A stretch of 64,000 nucleotides of DNA from positions 50,569-114,568 of the forward strand of contig CAJUFE010000007.1 of NCBI GenBank assembly GCA_910585635.1. Reading direction: 5' to 3'. This document shows, piece after piece, positions 60,999-64,000 of this stretch (position 1 is the stretch's first letter; every line of letters begins with the position of its first letter). The notes under the pieces are model-generated. The model was not told the origin of the DNA. It did not search any database and was given only the letters and a program-made list of their open reading frames with translations. Made by a program: the position numbers and the translations under genes. The DNA comes from an uncultured Lachnospiraceae bacterium (GTDB lineage: Bacteria; Bacillota; Clostridia; Lachnospirales; Lachnospiraceae).

Positions 60999-63812
60999 TC
61001 AATCCCACCAGTTATCCCAATCCTCTTCATCCTCCCAGGCATCGATCGTTTCGGTCTCAGGTAAGGTACTGCTCCAGGGATGGGATGTGCTCTCTTCGGA
61101 GGTCTGGCCGGGACGCGTGCCGATCAGAGGTGCGTTATCTAGGGGCGCGCGGGGGATATAGCTGGGGCCCAGGCCCGGCTCCACCGGGGCTGTCTGCTCA
61201 GAGGAAGGCCCTTCGGAGGAAGGATCCGTCTCGCCCTCGATCGGATCGATGATCGTGGAGATGCTGGTGTGGATCGTGCAGTCTCCAGGGATCCCGTAGA
61301 AAGAGTCGTCGGTGACCTCCGTCTCATTTTGAGGAAGGGCCAGGCAGACCATCGTCCGCTTGGTAGGGCAGAAGACCGTGGGTTTCTGTCCGGACGCGGA
61401 GCAGACCGTGACCACCACATGCTTGTCGCAGACCTCTGTGGGGACGGTACCCTTGGCGAAATATTCGGTATAGGTAGCGTTGCCCCGGGGATCCTGGTCG
61501 CAGATCCCGCTGACTGCCAGCTTGCCGGATTTCCGGCAGATGACCGCGGTGGTGATGTCCTCAGGCGGGATAAAACCGGGATCGGCCAGGCCCTCATGGA
61601 TACGGGTCATGATCTTCCGCCATACATCCTTGTGGAAGGAGGTGCTCTCCAGCTTTTGGTTGTTGTCGCAGCCGCCCCACACACCGGCAGTATAGTAGGG
61701 GGTAAAGCCTACGAACCAGATATCATTATTGGCTGTCGTGGTACCGCTCTTACCGGCACAGGACATGGAGGGGAGGGCGGCACGGGTGCTGGTGGAGTTC
61801 ACGCTGATCCCGGAGCGGGCGAACTTCCGGTTGCTCTGCATGGATGCGGACATAGCATCGGTGAGCAGGAAGGCGGTCGTCTCCTTTAAGACCCGGCGGG
61901 TCTCCGGCTGGGACTGGAGCAGCACCTTGCCGTTATGGTCCACGATCTTGGTGAAGAACTGGGGCTTGGTGTAGGTCCCTCCGTTAGCAATCGTGGCAAA
62001 TGCGGTCGTCAGATCTAAGTTGGTGACCCCCAGGGTCAGCCCGCCCAGGGCGGTGGCCGCGTTCAAGTCCGTGTCGGTCAGGGTGGTGATCCCCAGGTTT
62101 TTAGCGTACTCGATGCCCAGCTGCGGGGTCACGGTCTCCATCAAGCAGCGGACGGCCACGATGTTCATGGAATAGATGATGCCGTCACGGATGCTGGAAT
62201 AGCCTAAAAAGCCCTGGCTCCACCAGTTGCGGAAGGATTTCTGGTTGACCGTATAAGGACCATCGTAGTAGACGGTACCCAGGGTGGCGCCGCAGGCGTC
62301 GATCGCCGGCGCGAAGGCGGAGACCACCTTAAAGGCGGAGCCGGGCTGGCGGGGCGTATTAGTAGCCCGGTTCAGGACCAGGCTGGCGTTTTTCTCCCCT
62401 CGTCCGCCGCAGATCGCCTTGACCTCCCCGGTAGCCTGGTCCATGAGCACAAAGGAGAGCTGGGGCTGCAGGATGTACTGGACCCGTTCCGCCAGGATGG
62501 TGTCATCGGCTGCAAGTATGGACCCTTTATATAGCTCGATATCCGCAGCTGCCGCTTCCTCGGAGGCATACAGCCCGTTAAAGCCATCCTGGAAGGCGGC
62601 CTGGTGAAAGGCCTCCACATTCTTTTCGGAAAAATGCTCTGTGGTCCCGTCCCCGTGGGTCACGGACAGGCGGTATTCGATCGAATACTTTGCTGTATCA
62701 TAGTTTTCCGGATCGTTGACCTCTTCATCCACGATGGTCTGGAGGTCTGGATCCTGGGTGGTGAAGATCGAGAGCCCTCCGCTGTAGAGCAGGTTGTGGG
62801 CCTGGGTCTCCGTGTAGCCGAACTGGTACATCAGCGCCTCCATCACCTGCTCGATCAGCTCGTCGGTAAAATAGCTGTAGGGGGAGGTGGTCTCCTTAGT
62901 CAAAAGGTCCACGTCCTGGATACGGTCATAGACATTGTCCGCGAGGGCCTCGTCCTGCTCCTCTTTGGTGATGTAGCCCTGCTCGTACATATATTGGAGG
63001 ATCACCTTGCGTTTTTCTTCGTTCTTTTCACGGCCGGAAATGGGGTTTAGGCGGCTGGGACTCTGGGTGATGCCGGCGATCACCGCACATTCCGACAGGG
63101 TCAGCTCGGAGACATCCTTATTAAAATAGCGCCTGGCGGCTACCTTGACGCCCAGGGTGTTGTTCCCTAAGTTGATGGTGTTCAGATAATCCGTGAGGAT
63201 CTGCTTCTTCGCGTTCTCCACGCTCCCGGTGGTCTCGGCCAGGGTCTTTTCCAGATTGACCGCCAGGTACTGCTCCTGGAATTTCCTCTCCAGGAGGGCG
63301 CCGAAGCTGGACTCCTGGCCGCCCTTAAAGACATTGTTCTTGATCAGCTGCTGGGTCAGGGTGGATCCTCCGCCGGCATAATCGTCGGTGAGGACCCCCA
63401 CCGCGGCCCGGGCGATGGAGCGCAGATCGATGCCGTTGTGGGTCCAGAAACGGGAATCCTCGATCGCCACGAAGGCATTGATCAGGTCTTCCGGCAGTTC
63501 ATCATAGGTAGCCGCCTCCCGGTTGGAGCCGGACATCACCAGCGTATCGGTCAGGTTCCCCTGGCTGTCATATACCTTTGTAGCAAAGCCTCTGGGGCCG
63601 AAGCTCATGGGGTCCACATCCGGCGCGTTATCGATGATCCCCCGGAGGATCCCAAGGCCTACCCCGATCCCGGTCAGGACTAAAAAGAGCAGTACCACAA
63701 AGAAAAATTTGAACAGGTCCAGGACCAGACGGCTGGCATACTTGTGGCTCCGCGAATGAGAGTCCCGGATCTTCACGCTGACCGCAGCCATCCCGTAATG
63801 ATTTGAATACAT
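60999..63812 (-). CDS. Class A penicillin-binding protein (PBP1A type)
   Basis: A 937-residue bifunctional peptidoglycan synthase: a cytoplasmic N-terminus, one membrane helix (FFFVVLLFLVLTGIGVGLGI), a GT51 glycosyltransferase (AFVAIEDSRFWTHNGIDLRS, GGSTLTQQLIKNN) and a transpeptidase with SAFK (PGSAFKVVSAF), SMN and KSGTT motifs. After the transpeptidase comes a region with several Cys and a Pro/Ser/Glu-rich tail ending in acidic/Trp residues (EDEEDWDNWWD). The start follows AAAGGAGG; a longer frame lacks support. It builds and cross-links the wall. Confidence 0.93.
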   Translation of the reverse strand: MYSNHYGMAAVSVKIRDSHSRSHKYASRLVLDLFKFFFVVLLFLVLTGIGVGLGILRGIIDNAPDVDPMSFGPRGFATKVYDSQGNLTDTLVMSGSNREAATYDELPEDLINAFVAIEDSRFWTHNGIDLRSIARAAVGVLTDDYAGGGSTLTQQLIKNNVFKGGQESSFGALLERKFQEQYLAVNLEKTLAETTGSVENAKKQILTDYLNTINLGNNTLGVKVAARRYFNKDVSELTLSECAVIAGITQSPSRLNPISGREKNEEKRKVILQYMYEQGYITKEEQDEALADNVYDRIQDVDLLTKETTSPYSYFTDELIEQVMEALMYQFGYTETQAHNLLYSGGLSIFTTQDPDLQTIVDEEVNDPENYDTAKYSIEYRLSVTHGDGTTEHFSEKNVEAFHQAAFQDGFNGLYASEEAAAADIELYKGSILAADDTILAERVQYILQPQLSFVLMDQATGEVKAICGGRGEKNASLVLNRATNTPRQPGSAFKVVSAFAPAIDACGATLGTVYYDGPYTVNQKSFRNWWSQGFLGYSSIRDGIIYSMNIVAVRCLMETVTPQLGIEYAKNLGITTLTDTDLNAATALGGLTLGVTNLDLTTAFATIANGGTYTKPQFFTKIVDHNGKVLLQSQPETRRVLKETTAFLLTDAMSASMQSNRKFARSGISVNSTSTRAALPSMSCAGKSGTTTANNDIWFVGFTPYYTAGVWGGCDNNQKLESTSFHKDVWRKIMTRIHEGLADPGFIPPEDITTAVICRKSGKLAVSGICDQDPRGNATYTEYFAKGTVPTEVCDKHVVVTVCSASGQKPTVFCPTKRTMVCLALPQNETEVTDDSFYGIPGDCTIHTSISTIIDPIEGETDPSSEGPSSEQTAPVEPGLGPSYIPRAPLDNAPLIGTRPGQTSEESTSHPWSSTLPETETIDAWEDEEDWDNWWD

Positions 63813-63950
63813 GAAAGTCCTCCTTTGAGGGTGAAAAGCACCTCTTAGGGTGTAGTATACCAAATTTTCGCGGACGATTCAATCGGTACAAAAATTTGTA
63901 AGGGATCTTAAGATGTGGGAGGGTTACTTTTCACAGATGGGCCAGAGGGT

Positions 63951-64000
63951 CCGCTCCGGGAGGGACCTGGCACAACGTCACCGCGCTCTCGCTCCATGAG
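63951..64000. repeat. Second copy of the foldback repeat, cut by the window end
   Basis: About 45 bases match the left end of the 15.6-kb element: CAGAGGGTCCGC, then GGGAGGG-CCTG-CACAACG, then TCACCGCGCTCTCGCTCC, with only a few differences. The partner arm would lie beyond the window. It is upstream of the PBP gene. Confidence 0.75.

Overview
The window looks like chromosomal DNA of a moderately GC-rich Gram-positive anaerobe of the Clostridia, most likely a Lachnospiraceae-type gut bacterium. The reasons are a biotin-dependent sodium-pumping decarboxylase operon, a T-box leader in front of pheST, the secG-rnr-smpB-ssrA block, a GlgC/GlgD pair, strong AGGAGG ribosome sites, LytTR and GHKL signalling, and wall-anchored or wall-binding surface proteins. 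No outer-membrane genes are seen. The genus is inferred, not shown.

Layout. 1-3.1 kb: end of a CaiB-type CoA-transferase gene, then three subunits of a Na+-translocating decarboxylase and a flavoprotein. 3.1-5.2 kb (minus): a YihY/BrkB membrane protein, a DUF362 protein and a 49-residue protein. 5.4-9.2 kb: a heterodimeric ABC exporter whose first half carries a tandem octapeptide repeat. 9.3-11.6 kb (minus): a small protein, a cation/proton antiporter and a degraded hicB antitoxin. 11.5-15.6 kb: promoter, T-box, pheS and pheT. 15.6-17.2 kb: a foldback repeat and eno, whose ribosome site lies inside a long hairpin. 17.4-18.4 kb: a Uma2 gene and an inverted-repeat element.

18.6-30.7 kb is a coherent accessory cluster. 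It holds a BTAD regulator, a short SecA split by a one-base frameshift at an A9 run, a second BTAD regulator, a PilZ protein and a 2,202-residue Ala-rich coiled-coil surface protein ending in FPQTG. I infer a dedicated, regulated and possibly phase-variable export route for the giant protein. A diguanylate cyclase at 46.3-47.7 kb could supply the ligand for PilZ.

30.9-36.2 kb: a tiny membrane peptide, an Rpn-type nuclease with a coiled-coil tail, tmRNA, smpB, rnr and secG. 36.2-41.7 kb is the strongest candidate for an undescribed system: a 1,271-residue SIR2-like/STAND NTPase immediately followed by a 291-residue protein with a HEPN-type R-x4-H motif. Behind them lie a 31-residue peptide with its own promoter and a predicted small RNA whose promoter contains a palindrome and whose body can pair with the peptide's ribosome site.

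41.7-50.7 kb: a collagen-like GPP-rich ORF, five 20-bp-phased ATGAACA repeats ahead of a sigma/anti-sigma pair, a SIMPL lipoprotein, a YheO-type regulator, the diguanylate cyclase and a LytTR/GHKL two-component system. 50.7-54.7 kb: secreted surface proteins. 54.9-57.3 kb: glgCD. 57.4-63.9 kb: a lipoprotein, cytidine deaminase, an AT-rich NYN-domain gene with a tandem-repeat promoter region, adenosine deaminase and a class A PBP. The window ends inside a second copy of the foldback repeat.
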